Source of the DNA: Zonotrichia leucophrys gambelii
Taxonomy: Eukaryota; Chordata; Aves; Passeriformes; Passerellidae
Direction: 5' to 3'
Length of the DNA stretch: 64,000 nucleotides
Assembly (NCBI RefSeq): GCF_028769735.1
Contig: NC_088173.1
Coordinates: 12,421,038 to 12,485,037, forward strand
Position 1 is the first letter of the stretch. Each line of letters starts with the position of its first letter. The notes under the pieces are model-generated. The model did not search any database, was not told where the DNA came from, and saw only the letters and a program-made list of their open reading frames with translations. Positions 25,300-39,300 of this stretch are shown here, piece after piece. The position numbers and the translations under genes are program-made.

Positions 25300-26085
25300 T
25301 CAAGCTCAAGTCACGTACAGCACTCTCCCTAAATCACCTGTATTGCGGCTGTCTCTGAGCAAGAGGATTCTCGTCTCCTGGGTTTGCTTCTGTAAGGCTC
25401 CTTTGGCTATTTTTCAGCTACACTTGCAAGTTTAGTCTCAGGTCCAAGAACCCATGGATTGGACCTCTTTATACCCCCCCATTATACTATTCAGGACATA
25501 GCAGGATTTAAAAATTAGCTCCCAAATTACGAATCTGAAAAGCTCCATTGAAGTGACTGGAGCAACACCTCCTTTCTCCAGCTGGTGACCTGGCCCTCAA
25601 GTTGTTTCTCAGTGTTTCTGTGCTCCTGGTCTATTTCACATAGCATCATATCCCCAGATTCACCTTAGGAGGGCCCAAGATCAGCTTTGAGCCTTGCCTC
25701 AGACCCCTGAGAGAAGTATCAGCCACATCCACCTCGCTGCCAAACAGTGGTTTCAGTGTGTAGCCCAACAGAATATGTGATGTACCTGAGTTTCCTGCTC
25801 AAATCACTGCATGAATGCAAGGAGATGCAGCTGTTTGTTTGGCCTGTTACAGCTGTTTGATGGGACCTTCACCCATGAAAGCCCCTGGTTCTGTACCCAG
25901 AGCACCAACATTGCTAGAAACTGACTCAAATGCAAGAGAAAGTGAGAGGATGTTTGAAGGTTTATGGATCAGCATCAAAATCTCCCACAGAGGTCTGTCC
26001 ACATTAACAAGCAGTCCACACTGGAGCGATGGCTCACCCTGAGGGCTTCAGGGTGAGATTGCCTTTTGTTCCAGAACATTTCCCT
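25300..26085. other. GC-elevated noncoding islet, unclassified
   Basis: About 780 bases have clearly higher G+C than the flanks. A run of seven C at about 25475-25481 and a 75-codon plus-strand frame at 25815-26042 are present, but nothing is recognisable as a protein. The compositional step and moderate length would fit a decayed LTR or retroelement fragment. I could not identify LTR ends (TG...CA), a primer binding site or coding motifs. Confidence 0.3.
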
Positions 26086-26658
26086 TGCCATTCCAGACTA
26101 AATGCCAAGTCTTAGCAGAAGCGCAGGCAAGCAGTTAAATTATCTGTAAGTGATTGCACATTTAGTGTACTGTACAAAACAGGTAGCCAGCACAACATAT
26201 CACCTCTGCTTCTCCTTTTCTCAGAAGAAAAGTGCTTTCTATAATTTAGACTAGCTGCCATGTGATTTTGATTCATATTAGTTATTTCTGGACCTACCAA
26301 GCAAGACCTAAAGACAGATAACATCAGCATATATTGCATGATAAGCACATTGGTTTTCAGGAGAATGCTACCTATGCTTTTAAATTCCACTCTTGAACTA
26401 AGAGCAACAAGAATTAGCATGAAAAAATATCTATATTTTCAGCATATTCATGTTTAAATTCCATGCAACCCTACCACTTAACAATATGTTTTTGCTGGAT
26501 ATGTCAGAAAATTATATGACTTTTCCTTGTTACCTTTACCCTTACCTTTTTCCTTTTCAATACTACTCTCTCTTTTCCCAAGAATCACCTCTTTTTTTTC
26601 TTTATTTAATGGATGAGGACAAAATCTGTGAAGTGGTTATTCTCCAAACTGGTCGTTT

Positions 26659-26680
26659 GTATCTGTATCTGTATCTGTAT
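26659..26680. repeat. Short (GTATCT)n microsatellite, 3.7 copies
   Basis: Perfect GTATCT hexamers are repeated for 22 bases. It is among the few true simple repeats in the window, which is poor in long microsatellites. Confidence 0.9.
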
Positions 26681-28574
26681 GGTACCTCTCTTTTTGTTCT
26701 CACAAGTTCCAAGAGACCTTGCCCTCATGGAGCCTTGCATAAGGGACTTATATATAAATTTTCTTCTTTCAAGTCCCTTGTCTCTCCTCGATAAATGAAG
26801 GGAGAGGCCTTCTGCTAGGGCTTCCTGCCCTAGAAAATTCTGAACATTGATTTGGACTATTTTCCCTTTTTTGAAACAAAATTCATGAATAGCAGCACAC
26901 TATGTCTTCTTGTCAGTTTTATCTGTTGAAAACTTCCAATTTAGACTTCTTGATTCCTAAATAATGGAAAAAATAAATTTCAGTTTTAGAAAATGTGGTT
27001 TCTTTGGGAGGAAAAGAAGTTGCTTTTGTCCTGAGTTCAGAATAACCTGTGGGTGGCCCTGGATTCTCTCCATGATCTACTGGGGATGAGATAAAACGGC
27101 CTGACCACCGTGAGAAGAAGAAAGTGGGTGAGAGGAAAACATAAAATTGTGGGGTTTTTTTCACATATAATTCCTTCAGAAAAAAATAGAGCTAATCTTT
27201 GCCACTGATCTCCTTTGGCTGATTTGTCAAAGACAGTAGGTGTTACCAATTTAGCATTTCTTCTCTGCTATATGTACTTCATTAACTAAAACCTTGAAAA
27301 CATAATAAAGCATTTCTCTTATTATTCAGATTTTTTAAACTTTTCTTATACAAATAGCCAGAATTAATTTAACTTTATTTATGTAATACTTCCCCAGCAT
27401 GGAACAAGATTAATTTTGATTCCACAAACATTTGGTGCCTCACATCTAGATATTACAAAATCAAAGTAAGATGTGACCTAAGTCAACCCCTCTCTGTATT
27501 AATCCCTTCCACTTTCTACAGAAAGCCAGAGTAAAAAAAATACCAGATAAATACTTCTCACTTTGTTCCATGTGGGCTTTTGATGTCCCTTCAGAAAGTG
27601 TTTTTAAATTTAAAAATGGAACTTTTCCTCTGCCAACAGGATATTGTGCACAAAGACTCCAAATACATCTAAACACCATGTTTTCTGCTCAAAAGTGAAA
27701 GTGGCATCATTGATGACAGAAATACTATTTTCATTTTAATAAAGCCAGGATTTCTTCTGAATACAAAAACTTTGAATATGTGTTTTAATTTTCATGATTC
27801 CCCCTATGCACCAGAATCATATGATGCTACAGCTTCCCAAAATTTCATACCAAATAAAACTGGGTCATAGATATCTTACAACAGACAGCTTTATAATCTT
27901 CAGGTGCTAGAACAGGGGATCTACTCACTTAATAGGTCTCATTCAGCATTTTGAGTTAACTCTGATGCAAAATTCCACGTAATGGGACAATTTCTACAAC
28001 AGGAACATATGTTCACGGTCCAGAGTATTTGTGATTTTAAGTCACCCAGATTGTGTTTCACAGTTTAGTCTCTCTTCACTCATCACACCTTTCTGCAGAG
28101 AGGCTCATGAAGAAATTTCATATGATCAAAAAAATATCGAAAAACCTACAGCCACTGAACCACTTTTCTCAGTGCTTGAATGCCACTTTGAGAGAGGCCC
28201 TTAGCATTTACTAACCCTCCTGCCACAGCAAGCTGGCTGCCTCATTGTCTCATCAAGTAAAATGAGCACTGGGAAAAGTGGATGTGGTGGAACAGAAAGA
28301 ATACTAACACTTAAAAGTGGAACTTCATAAAAAGCAGGACCTCAGAAAGACCTGGAAATGCAAGTTACTTTAGAGTTATTTACAACACAAATATGAGAAG
28401 AATAAGCCTACAAGCACTTCTCACTAATAACTCATTACTTACCATTGGACATCCAAATCCTTCAGAAATTATGGGCTTGCAGGCAAACCTGGAGCCTTTG
28501 AGGAATGCTTAAAGATGTCTGAATTACACAAAATATCTTAAAATCTCATGTGGACAGAACTCTTCCCACTGAAT

Positions 28575-28618
28575 GCCTAGGTATAAATTATTCGAACCCA
28601 GGCATAAATTATTCCAAC
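28575..28618. repeat. Two-copy ~21-22-bp tandem duplication
   Basis: The unit core AAATTATTC appears in both copies, preceded by CCTAGGTAT in one and CCCAGGCAT in the other, and followed by GAA or CAA. The copies are adjacent (28575-28596 and 28597-28618) and differ at a few bases, so the duplication is not recent. Confidence 0.75.
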
Positions 28619-29546
28619 AAATGTCAACTGCTGGAGACCACAGGGGATTATTTTTATGAAATATTAAGTGTCACTTAGTGTAACTGTGTGATCTTGGTGG
28701 CTTAACTGACTTCAAGGGATTAATTTCTGTTCAAAGATACTCTCTGGGATTGAGGAAAAGGCAGTCAATGGGCTAATATGTGGCACACTAGCAGGTCTAG
28801 GTTGGAAGGGTGAACTATCTGGGCTCAATGACATTTGAATAGACTTGACTGTGCAGTTCTGCAGGTCAATCAATCTTATTATGCCTTGTGGGCTGGTAGC
28901 CAGCATGTCAGGAAGGAACTTAATTACTTGAATGGGCTGACTAGAGAAACTTTAGACAATGGTATATGTAACAGTTATAAAATAAAGTGTCCTTTGCCCT
29001 GTGGGTGTTTGTACACTAAAATAAAGAAGTAATCGATAAGTAGACAAGGCTCTCTGATTCTGTGGCTCAGGGAAGAAATTATGTACCAGGCACAAAAGAC
29101 TCCCAGTAGACTTTGACTCACTTCCTAAAAGCTGACCATTTTCCTAACAGGCTAAACCATGCTGAATGATATGTTTATTATTTTGGCTAGAGCTATTTTC
29201 TGTCCTATTTAAAGTAAAGGGTAATTGCGGTTAAAGTCTCTTAGAAAATCTGAATGCCTTCTCTCAACTAACAGAAGCTTTGCAGAATGCACTGTAAATC
29301 CAGCACAGCTAAGCACTCAAAAAGCATTGCAGAGCCCAGGTATCATCAGGAGTCTTGGGAATCATGTGAGAAGGGAGATGCTGCAGACAGGGAGCCTATG
29401 CACTGAGGATTACTGCCTGCACAAGACAGCCTCAACAGCACATGTGTGTAATAGTTAAGGCCCTCTTGAATATCTAGCCAGTGCTGTGACATACCTACAA
29501 ATGCCTTTGTTGTTTTATTAACCACCCCTATCTTTAATTTAACTGT

Positions 29547-29574
29547 TTTTATAGGGGCAAGTATCCCTATAAAA
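29547..29574. repeat. 10-bp inverted repeat, 8-base loop
   Basis: TTTTATAGGG at 29547-29556 pairs exactly with CCCTATAAAA at 29565-29574. A stem of this size could be fortuitous. No transcription unit is visible around it. Confidence 0.7.
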
Positions 29575-32500
29575 TGCATTTGATTATATTTTCAAGTTGG
29601 AGATCAAAATACTAAAAAAATCTAAAAGAAGTATTCTTTCCCAGTATGTAATGATTCTACCTATTTTAATTTTATAAGTGTAGGAAATCCCTACAAGCAA
29701 AATTTTACATAGAGTCACAATGTGTGAACAACTGGATTTAGCTGAGATAGATCACAGAGGACATTCTTGGGTTGTAAAATTCAAGAGAGGCTTTTTTATT
29801 CGCATCTTGTATTTCTTAAAGCTTTGTAAACATCCAAACTGTATTTTACTTCTGCTGACATGGTGGCCATATAATGCTTTTTATTTGAATATATTGCTCT
29901 TGCTGACACCAACGTGTTACCACCAGCATGCTGTTGACAGAGCTTGGTAAGTTGTTCGTAATAGCAGTTCTACTCTTCCTCTTGCTCCCTTAACACCCAC
30001 TTATACATCGTAGCTATACTATACATCCAATATAACAAAATTGTTGCACTGAAGTCTGACAAGGAATAATGCATTTCATCTTCATAGCATATGTCAAACA
30101 CATCGTACAGTGCAGCACACAACTGACAGGTATATGCCTACGCTCTCACATAGATCCACTCCTCACTAAAAACCTCTACTTACAGGAAAGAATTCCAGAT
30201 TTAGTAAAAGTTTGTCAGAATTCCATTTGGTTTTGCCTACAAACTAACTCACACATTTTAAAAATTATTTTTGTATTCATAACTGTGCTTAAGTTTTATT
30301 ATATGCAGGTCAGAAGGCAGTTTGATAAATATAGAAATGGTACATTTTGTACTCCTCCACTGCAACTATGGAAAAATGTTATCAGGCAATTAATTTTTTC
30401 ATTAGGAAAGCCCTAAATATTTTTCCATTTTCATTATCAAGATATTGGGTTCCATAGCAAGGGAAAGTAATTTTTAAGTAATTTTTTATTGGTTGTGCAA
30501 AAGCAGGCTCGCTTGTTTATATTTACCTTTTCTTTAATATTTTATTTTTATTAATAAAAAGTCACTTTGACCTTATTAGAGAAACAAGGACTATCTACCT
30601 AGTGTTGCATGGCAGTAAACACATATGCAAGCTGAATCTGAAAACAGTCAGTGAGTGTGTGAGAAGCCTGTTTCTTTCTCAGCTTGTTCCAAGGCTGTGG
30701 AAGTTCCTTGCATCCATACACGCACGTGCAGACATCACAAACCCCCACGCACATGTGCTGATGCCTGAGCTCTGCAATGCCATTGCTATATCCCCCCTCA
30801 ATTATCGCTAATCCTAAAGGCAAATCCCAATACTGGCTGGAAGCTAGATGTATTTCTATGCACCTTGAGATCCCAGAGAGGAATGTAAAGGCATGAACAA
30901 ATTATGATGTGCTACAAGACTTAGCCCTGCGAAACAAACCAGGTACTTGAACCCCCAGACACGTTTGTCCCACAAATGCATCTGTTCTTTACCATAACAG
31001 CCACTACCCTCTGGAGAGGACGACTTGCTGGAGAAATTAGGCCCATTCAAACCCCTTCTACTGGGACCACATTCAGCTTCAGCAGAAAGAAGTAATTTTC
31101 AAAAAACTTTGGCACTATACCATGCTAATGGTAAAATATCAGAACCTTAATTCTGCTTTGACCTTTCCTGAGCACATTCCACAACTGTCTGGCCACTTCT
31201 AAGGAAATAATGCAATGCATTTATGTAGCAGATGTCAAAAACAACAATATTATCACTGATTCAGCATTTCTAGAGAGATCATGAAAGCATACATAAGTAA
31301 GACAAAGGATATCCTAATGTTCACCTCTTTAACCAGTCCAGAATGGAAGACTTTTTTGAAGCATGCAGAATTTTAAAGCTACGCTTTGAGAAAGTTTGGC
31401 CATCCAGATAAAAGTTTACAAATCAATTTAAAATGCAGTGGGGAGAAAAAGTACCAAGCACACAAACATAACACCCAAAGAGACCTGCACTTGTACACTG
31501 TTTGTCATTAATCTTGGTCAGCTCCTAAGCTGCACAGAGTTTGCCCTGGCTCTGCAACAGGACTAATCTCAGATGGCCAGAGTCTTCCAAAACTGCAGAG
31601 AATGTTCAGGGGGTGTCAGTTCAGCCACCCAACTGTTACCCTTTTCATCTCACTTCTCTGTTAGCACTGATATTGGTGTAACTAATGAAGCAAAAAATGT
31701 TAACGTTATGAAAGAAAGTATTAAAAATGCCAACATTCATATTTTCCATGAATTTTCTTTAGACCTGTGAATGACATTCTAATTTATTCTTTTTTAATAG
31801 CAGGAGATAAACTCTTCTAAAACAGAATTTCTGTTTTATTGAAACATTATACTGTATCTTGTTTGTTCTGTGTAAATATATATTTCAGCAACTTACTTTT
31901 TGTAAGTTAGGTTTACACAAAGAAAAACAATGTTCAGGTCTGTTCTGTATTTGCATGCTAATTTACACAAGAGGCATGGAAAAGCTTCCATTTGACCTTG
32001 AATCTAATTCATTGGTCAGAGCACATACTTTAGGGGTTTTTTTGCCATATTTCTTCCTAAATGCATACCTTAAAGTCATCATGATTCCTAATTAGATGAA
32101 ATATAACAAGACATATAATTACTTTCTTTGCATCTGTTCATACATACACATTTCCTCATCAGTGGAGATTCCATTTCTTGGCCTTTAAATGTTGAAGTTT
32201 TTTAATTAGAAATGAAATGCTCTTTTTACTTCACTTACTTTTAGTTGCTTTTTTTAATGTACCACTCTGCCTTTGGTTTCTCATATCCATGTTCTTTCCT
32301 TTGATTTTTGAGGCCTGTGATTTTCTGTGGTGGTTTCTAAGATAAATACTCCCTTAGGAAAAGATGGTAAACACTGAAACACAGCACAGAAAATGTCAAA
32401 ACCAGGCATTTCTCTGTGTCTGATCTGTTTGGTTTCCCACTTATAATCAATAAGAAGAGCTTGTGCTCCATTTCCAGTCAGTGTGAAATAGGGCAGATCC

Positions 32501-33365
32501 CACAGCACATTTTCCTTATATTTAACCAAAACCTGACATTTTAATAGAGATAATTCCTAAAGGTTTTATGTGTGAATACAGGAGGTATTTCACTTTATCT
32601 GCCATTCCTGACAGCTTCTTTAACTTCTCTTGAAACAGACTTTAACAGAAAACTTCCAATGTTCATGTGTTCCCTTGCCCTTTCATGCTTTTGTGTGCAA
32701 TCACATTAAGAGCTGAATAAAGCATGAAAATCAACAGCATCCATGATTTCTGTGCCAGTTTTGACAGCATTCCAGCTCAAGCTAGAGTTTAACAAACCAA
32801 CAAATGCCCTCTTCCTCTTTATTCCTTCAGTGTCCTCTGCTAGGGGAGGAAATTGATTTTCTAGTTTGGTAGTTATTCTGAAATGTAAAAAAATTTACTG
32901 GTCCAGGACAAAAATGGAATGTCCATTTTAAACTGAAAATAAAAAAAAAAATCTATGGCAGAAGCAAAGGAATTCTTGTTTTGATATTTAAGTATGATTT
33001 CAAATTAACAATTAATTAACAGAAAAACAAACAGAAATTTCAAATATATATATATTTTAAAATAGCAAAACTAATCTGATAAGAATTTTAGTGTGTAGAA
33101 AAAGATGATGCTTACAGCAAGTGTTTTAGGGTTGCCATATATATAATTTATTTGGACTTTTTTATCTACATTGTGTGACCTAACATATTTAACAAGAGCG
33201 TTGTGTCCTATTAAGATATTCCAATCCTCAGCTGCTTTCTTGCAAAATAAAATGGGTTTCTATATCACAGCTCAACCACTTTCTCCAACTGAAATATTAA
33301 TTGAAAGTATGAGTGAAAACACTTTAGTTCTAATCACTGCAAAGCACTGATAGACTCAGTCTAAA

Positions 33366-33870
33366 GTGGTGCAAAGATTTCTGCTCAGGAGCATGGAGAG
33401 GAACTTTATTACCACAGTGACAAGGGCTTGGATGCCATTGAGTCACCTTCGTGGTGGAGGATGAGAGGGGAAAACAGGCAGCCAAGAGAGGAAATGACAA
33501 AAACCAGTAGAAGGGCCTGGCTACTCACTGCAGCAGCTGATGTTGACATTTCCTTCCAGAAGCAAGGTTTCTGCCATCATCTCCAAACTGTTTGAAGTAG
33601 GGCACCATGCCACAGCATCACCTGCCTCCGGAGCAACAGCAGCCACCAAATGGATTTTCCAGGACTGCTGCAGACCACAGCCATTTTGTTGCTGCCAGCT
33701 CTCTCCCTTCTCAGAAAACCACATAAACTTCTCTTTAGAGCTGGCTCTACTCCCTCTGCTTAGGGATTGGGAATGGGTCACTGAGGGGTAGGTAGACAGA
33801 CAGAAAACACTAATTTCTTTAAATAAAGCAGCCATTTGCTTCAAAGCATCAGGCTCAGTCACCTTATAAA
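33366..33870 (-). other. GC-elevated islet, possible minus-strand LTR remnant
   Basis: About 500 bases are richer in G+C than the flanks. Read on the minus strand, an AATAAA signal (33405-33410) lies near the far end, followed by a C/T-rich stretch, the order expected of the U3-R-U5 part of a retroviral-type LTR. Both strands show frames of 80-113 codons, but neither translation is recognisable. No TG/CA ends or target duplication were found, so the classification is a guess. Confidence 0.2.
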
Positions 33871-35639
33871 CCCAATGCTGTTGTGAGTTCTAAATGATGC
33901 TTGCCTTTGTAGCCCATACCTGCTAAAGCTGATGTCTCCATTGCTGGATTTCAGTCCTCCATTCCCTAGCAAATGTGCTTGGCTCCACATTTCCATCTTC
34001 ATTTTTCAGTGTACACTCATATTTGTTACCACCTGTGATAGAACTAGATTTCATTGCAAAGGACAATGACTGCCATAAAGTGGAAATATTTCTCAATTTG
34101 ATTAATTATCTATTCACTCAGAGGCTTTTTCCAGATGGCCTCCAATCTGCAAGTTCATGAGCAGCTTTGCTTTTCAACCTGAAGTACACTGTAGCTAAGC
34201 AGGCAGTCTTCTTTCCCTAGAAATATCAGACCCACATTCCTACTTTTCTGGTACTCTTCCTGAAGTGTTACATAGTGGTTCTTGCTCACACTAATGATGC
34301 ATGTCAGGCACACAGAGCTGCCAGCTTTAGAGCATTTAATGCAGCAATTCTGAAATGTTTGGCTTGCCAACCTCTTATCATTAGATCATGATAATTACAT
34401 TTATGTGAAGAGTAAATCAGTTCTTCAGTCTTCACCACTTCATTACTAACCATTCTGTCTGTTTTCTTTCTGCTGCAGAAATGTAATTGATTCAGCAGAA
34501 ATTGTTTCATTTTCCTGATGTGGGCCATTCTGTTTTATGGGTTCACATGCTCAGACTTATGGATATCTATATTGCTATGATCCATGTGAGTTGTGACCCT
34601 TAGTATTTCATGATGATGCCCTCAGTATTTTGAAGGTGAGATAAAGGGGCAGAGTATATAATCTAACTGCAGCCTAGAAGCAGAAGAAAATTGAGGAAGA
34701 AAATGGGTATTTCCCACTGATTATATCCCCTGAACTAACCATGGTTGCCAAATACACCCATCTTTGTAAATATTTTCCTATTTCTAGTACTGTTGAACAC
34801 TTGGAGGTATTAGAAATAATAAAGATATGGGCACAGATCCACAAGAAACACTTCAGGCATGTCGACAGTTAAGATGATTTCTGTTGAGTACCAACAAAAC
34901 AAGTTTTTTTTTATTAAGAACTATGTCTTTCTGGTACATTTCTTATTCAGTGTCCATTCTCGAATATTTAATTACACACACAAATGCAAATATTTTAAAA
35001 GAAACAGGAAAACAAAACACCTTTCTACTACTACACATCAACCAGCTGCTTCTCCATCTGGTGCATTCTCCATTCTCTCTGCTTCCTCATAGTCCCAGCC
35101 ATATTTACCTGAGTCCTGACTTTACTGAGGCTCCTGATAACCTGTTTCTTACTGAGGAATTGTGCATGGAATTATCTCTATGTCTCCTTATGCTATACAA
35201 TTTCTCAGATAAAATATGACTTTGAGCTCATGTAATGTTAGCTTAAGTGTATATTAGTCTGCTTTCCTAGATCAAACTCTCATACTATGATAAAACAAAA
35301 ATCCCTCTGACACCCAGTCAGAAATATGCAATGAAAATTGCCATAACCATTTTTATATATTCTTTCACAGAAAAAATATGAGTTGATGCAAATATTAAGA
35401 ATGCATCTTGAAAGCTGCAAGAAACTGTTAAAAGGCTGTGCAGTGTTAGAGGTGCTGAGATGGAAATGAGGATAGAGAAATGCTTTCAGAATCATGCTTC
35501 TGTGGCAGACACCACAGGGAACTTGGCACCTTGGACTCTGCCAACACACAAAAGCAGGACTCTGCTTTTCTACTCACCCTCCAGTGCTACAACCAAAATC
35601 AGATCTGAAGAAGTGGCAAAGGAATTTTAGGCAGCAGGC
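33871..35639. other. Noncoding DNA, no gene seen
   Basis: Only short unrecognisable open frames occur. The last 150 bases rise in G+C towards the CR1 fossil and may belong to it, but I could not align them with confidence. Confidence 0.65.
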
Positions 35640-36340
35640 TGGCCAACCTGCTGAGGCAAGCTTTAAGCTGAAGGATTTCAGGGCAGTCTGCACCCACAGT
35701 GGTTTCACTTGTGCCACGTTCCAGCCTACTGGGGGATAAGCCAGGCCAACCAGAGCAGCAACAAATGTTCCTTAGCTGCTTCCCAGGTGAGGAGCAGAAA
35801 ACATCCACCCCAAGTGTTGGTGTACAGTGCACACAGCACTTGGTGCACTGTTTGGGGACCAAACAGGAGGAACTGGAGCTCTGCAGCCACTCAAAGTCAC
35901 ACAACCATAGGAATAACTGAAGCAAGGTGGAACAACTCACATGACAGGAGGATCGTGAGGGATGGCCATAGGCCGTAAAGAGAGAAGGAAGAGGAGCAGG
36001 AGTCACTCTCTGCATTAAGGAGAACTTGACCGCATAACATTCAACAACGGCAATTTTGGAATTCCTATTAAATGCCTCTGAATCAAGATCAGAGAGGTTG
36101 TCTCCAAAGAAAAGGTAGATAGGCACCTGCCATGGATCTTGAAACCAAGATGAAAAGGCCAACATGGCAATATTTGGGTCTCTTAAGCAAGCTTCAAGTC
36201 AACAGAGCATGGTTCTTATAGGTAACTTTTTTTGGGAGAACAATACAGCAACTGACATGACATCCATCAAGATCCTGGAATGTGTAGAGGACTGCTTCCT
36301 CATACAGATGTACCAACCAGGAATGAGGCACTACTGTATT
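35640..36340 (+). mobile_element. CR1 LINE fragment, ORF2 endonuclease domain (decayed)
   Basis: Conceptual translation shows the landmarks of the CR1 ORF2 apurinic/apyrimidinic-type endonuclease in the right order. KQEELE is at 35861-35878, where intact copies have the start of the domain. ITEARWNNSHD follows at about 35913-35945, resembling the family's ITETWW.SHD segment. A degenerate GDFN-like site reading GNFF is near 36222-36233. LECVEDCFLIQM at 36275-36310 is close to the family's LECVEDNFL.QL. The first and third landmarks share a frame, while the second lies in another, and stops intervene, so it is frameshifted and dead. The domain normally nicks target DNA to prime reverse transcription. 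The start is uncertain and may lie near 35.5 kb. Neither the reverse transcriptase part nor a 3' tail is attached. A long antisense frame here (35599-36165, minus) is a by-product. Confidence 0.8.
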
Positions 36341-39300
36341 TGCTACTCACAAAACAAAGTGCACTGTTATTATGAATTTCCATGTCACATTCATCTCTTT
36401 TCATCAAAAAGGACACACTTGTATTGGAGGACATGTGTTAAACTCAACATCATCAATAGTAAACTGTTTCCACTGTAACATTTTTCTACTAAAATTTTAA
36501 AGAAACCTAATTGTCAACTCAGTTGAATTAATATTTGTCATCATTTTCTGATGGATCAGAAAATTTTCATTTTCTCATGGAATATATAGACTGAAGGTAG
36601 AACTGTAAACATTTGGTAGATTTGAAAACCTACAATTTTTTTAAATTAATACCTTTACAAAATATATGACTTACCAGTTAAACACATCTGTACTCTAATA
36701 CACACTGAAATAACTAAAAATAGCTTGTAGTGATTTCAACAGTCTGATCTTTAATTGTTATCTGTGTATGTGCATGCATAGGTATATCTGTACAATTTTG
36801 TGTCTTAAAAAATATGTATATAAGGGCCAAACCAGTCTTCCATATCAATGATTATGATGAGTTTATTTTCCCAAACACATCTGAACTTGGCTTACTGAAA
36901 AAATGCAGACAGGACATACTATTCTAATGTTAAGTCTTCAAATCTACAGCTTGACAGATCTCCACAAAAAAATACATTAAATCCAAAGGATGAAGTGAAT
37001 CCTCAAAAGGAAAATTTGAAAGACAAAACACCTCAGCAGATAATTGCTGTGCAGATTCTACATAAGAAATAAAATGTAATATAGGAAGATAAACCAAAGA
37101 CTCACCCTGTAAAAATATGTATTGGTAGATTTTCTGTGGCAAAGGAATCAGTCAGAGAATGGTTGGGATCATTTTAAGAAAGCAAAGTTTAGCCCTGAGA
37201 ATGAGTGTAGACTTGTGTTTATTGGTCTTGATCATACATAAGCCATATTTTTTTCTAATGAAGTTGAGATAAAAAATACATAAATACACTATGATATTGC
37301 ATAAACTCCCTGCACATATTTACTGATGGAATTTACAGATTTTCCTCTCTCTTCCAATCTTCTTCAACCTTTTAGTGTTCATTATCTGGCATTTCATTTT
37401 CTCATGTGAAGTGTTTGTTAGGAGCACATAGACTTGCCCGTACCAAGAGGTTGAGCTGGGTTCAGTCTCCAAGAAAAATACATAGCAATTAACAGAAGAT
37501 TAAAAATTTTGTTTTGTGACCTTTCACTATTCTTCAATAAGAAACAAACTTTACATGAATCCTCCCATTTTCCTCTGGATAGCTAGTAAAACCAACAATT
37601 AAACATCACATTTTTTGACTATTTCTCCAAAGTTCTTTCTTTGACTTTTGACATAAACTGTCTGTGGGCTCTTCAATGGTGAGGGAGACAAGGAAACTGT
37701 CACCAAGGTTGGCTAAAATTTTGAATAAATATAAGGAAAGAACTCCACATGAGCAGTATCATAAGAGAGAAAGGTAACTGGAGAAGGTGAATATTACACA
37801 TATTTGCTTCCTCAGACCCTGTTAGCCATACTTATAGGGCTCTAACCCCAAAAATTCTCAGAAAGTTAGTACAGGAAATGTATCTCAAAAATACACCCAG
37901 AAATTGTTTTCTTCACCCTTATTTGCATCCCACATGGATTCTTCTAATACAATTACCTTTGTCCATTGGAGGTTAAAACATAGATCATTCTGTATGCATA
38001 ATATTTTTATTCTTACTTCCTTTTCAAAAACTACCTTATTCTACAAGGCTTGTTACAATATTTTGAAAAATAAAGAAGCCCAGAAGAATAAAATAAATAT
38101 TCATCTTTGAATGCATTGATTCCAAAATTCTAATACCTGGAAGATAGCAATCTGGTAAATGTGAAATCAGTTATATAAATGTATAATGAGTAACTGTAAA
38201 AAAAAGGCTGATATTTGTTTACTTTCATAGAAGAAAATCCATAGACAAAGGCGGAGATTAAAAATTTTACAAACTGAAAACTTTGGTTTGCTTAATTAAT
38301 TTTCTTTAAATTTTTAAAACTTTTTCAAGGGATGGCCATTTTATCAGCAGATAAAAAAAGAAACCAATGTCCTTAGTTGTTCTATGGGTTTACCTGTAAC
38401 ACACGCCTTTTTTTTTTTCTGATAGCAATGTAAGCCAAAAAAAGTTATCAAATTGCCAGGATTCTTGGGTTAATGGAGGAAATAATGAAAACCTGCTGCT
38501 TCTACCTATGCACTAGATTCCAGACTGTGACTCCCTTCCAACATAACTGTCTATTATTGAAGTTTTTATGTTTTAATTTAATAAATTTTTTCTCACAGTT
38601 AATAGCATTAATATTAGACATCAAGATCTAGTCATCTCCCTCTTTTTAAAAAGGTTAAGTCGCCACAATATTAAATGTCAAAGTCTTTTCTTAGAATGAC
38701 CTTGAAAGCTTGATCTTCAACTATACAAAATCAGAATAGGATCCTTACAATTTGCTTGTATTCCCATTAAACTGACAGATAATATTGAGATGGGAGCAGA
38801 GCCAGAGCATGAGGCATCTTTCTCTCTGCTTGGGAAATTGTCTTCTGCACATTTGCACTGCTGATATCCTCAAAAGGATGACTTGTAACCCAGCATGCAA
38901 AGGTGCAATCCTTTCAGCAAAATTACAGTCAAGGAGGTTCTTGTGTACTATTCATCAAGGGCAAATATTGAAAACACTTACCCTGGAGGTAACAGAAAGT
39001 TAGTGTGTATCTTAAACGACTCAAGAAGTGAGCAATAATGCCTAATAACGTTTGTAGTCTGTACCTGATCTCTTCAGAATAATTAGTTGGAAATTTTTCT
39101 CTGTCTTGAGCAGTACCGGTGCTGGGCCCTGCAGTTTCTAAATGAACCTGTGATAAAATAGTTCCTACCCTTTTCCTCATTAGTGAGAACACACAAATAT
39201 TAAACCTGAATGTTTCACCTGAGTGATTTTGTTCAGTTCTACTACACTAAAAATAAATTAATTACTTATCTATGCAGTCAATCTATTGACTATCTCCAGC

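Larger units (their letters stand above)
26086..33365. other. Noncoding AT-rich DNA, no gene seen
   Basis: More than 7 kb without a supportable gene. Local features are a short hexamer repeat at 26659, a 21-22-bp duplication at 28575 and a 10-bp hairpin at 29547. The segment 30600-31080 is somewhat richer in G+C and includes C/A-rich stretches, without any recognisable element. Confidence 0.65.

Noticed and set aside
35599..36165. 188-codon minus-strand open frame, the longest in the window
   Set aside because: It lies antisense to the CR1 endonuclease fossil and its translation resembles nothing known. The sense strand explains the sequence.
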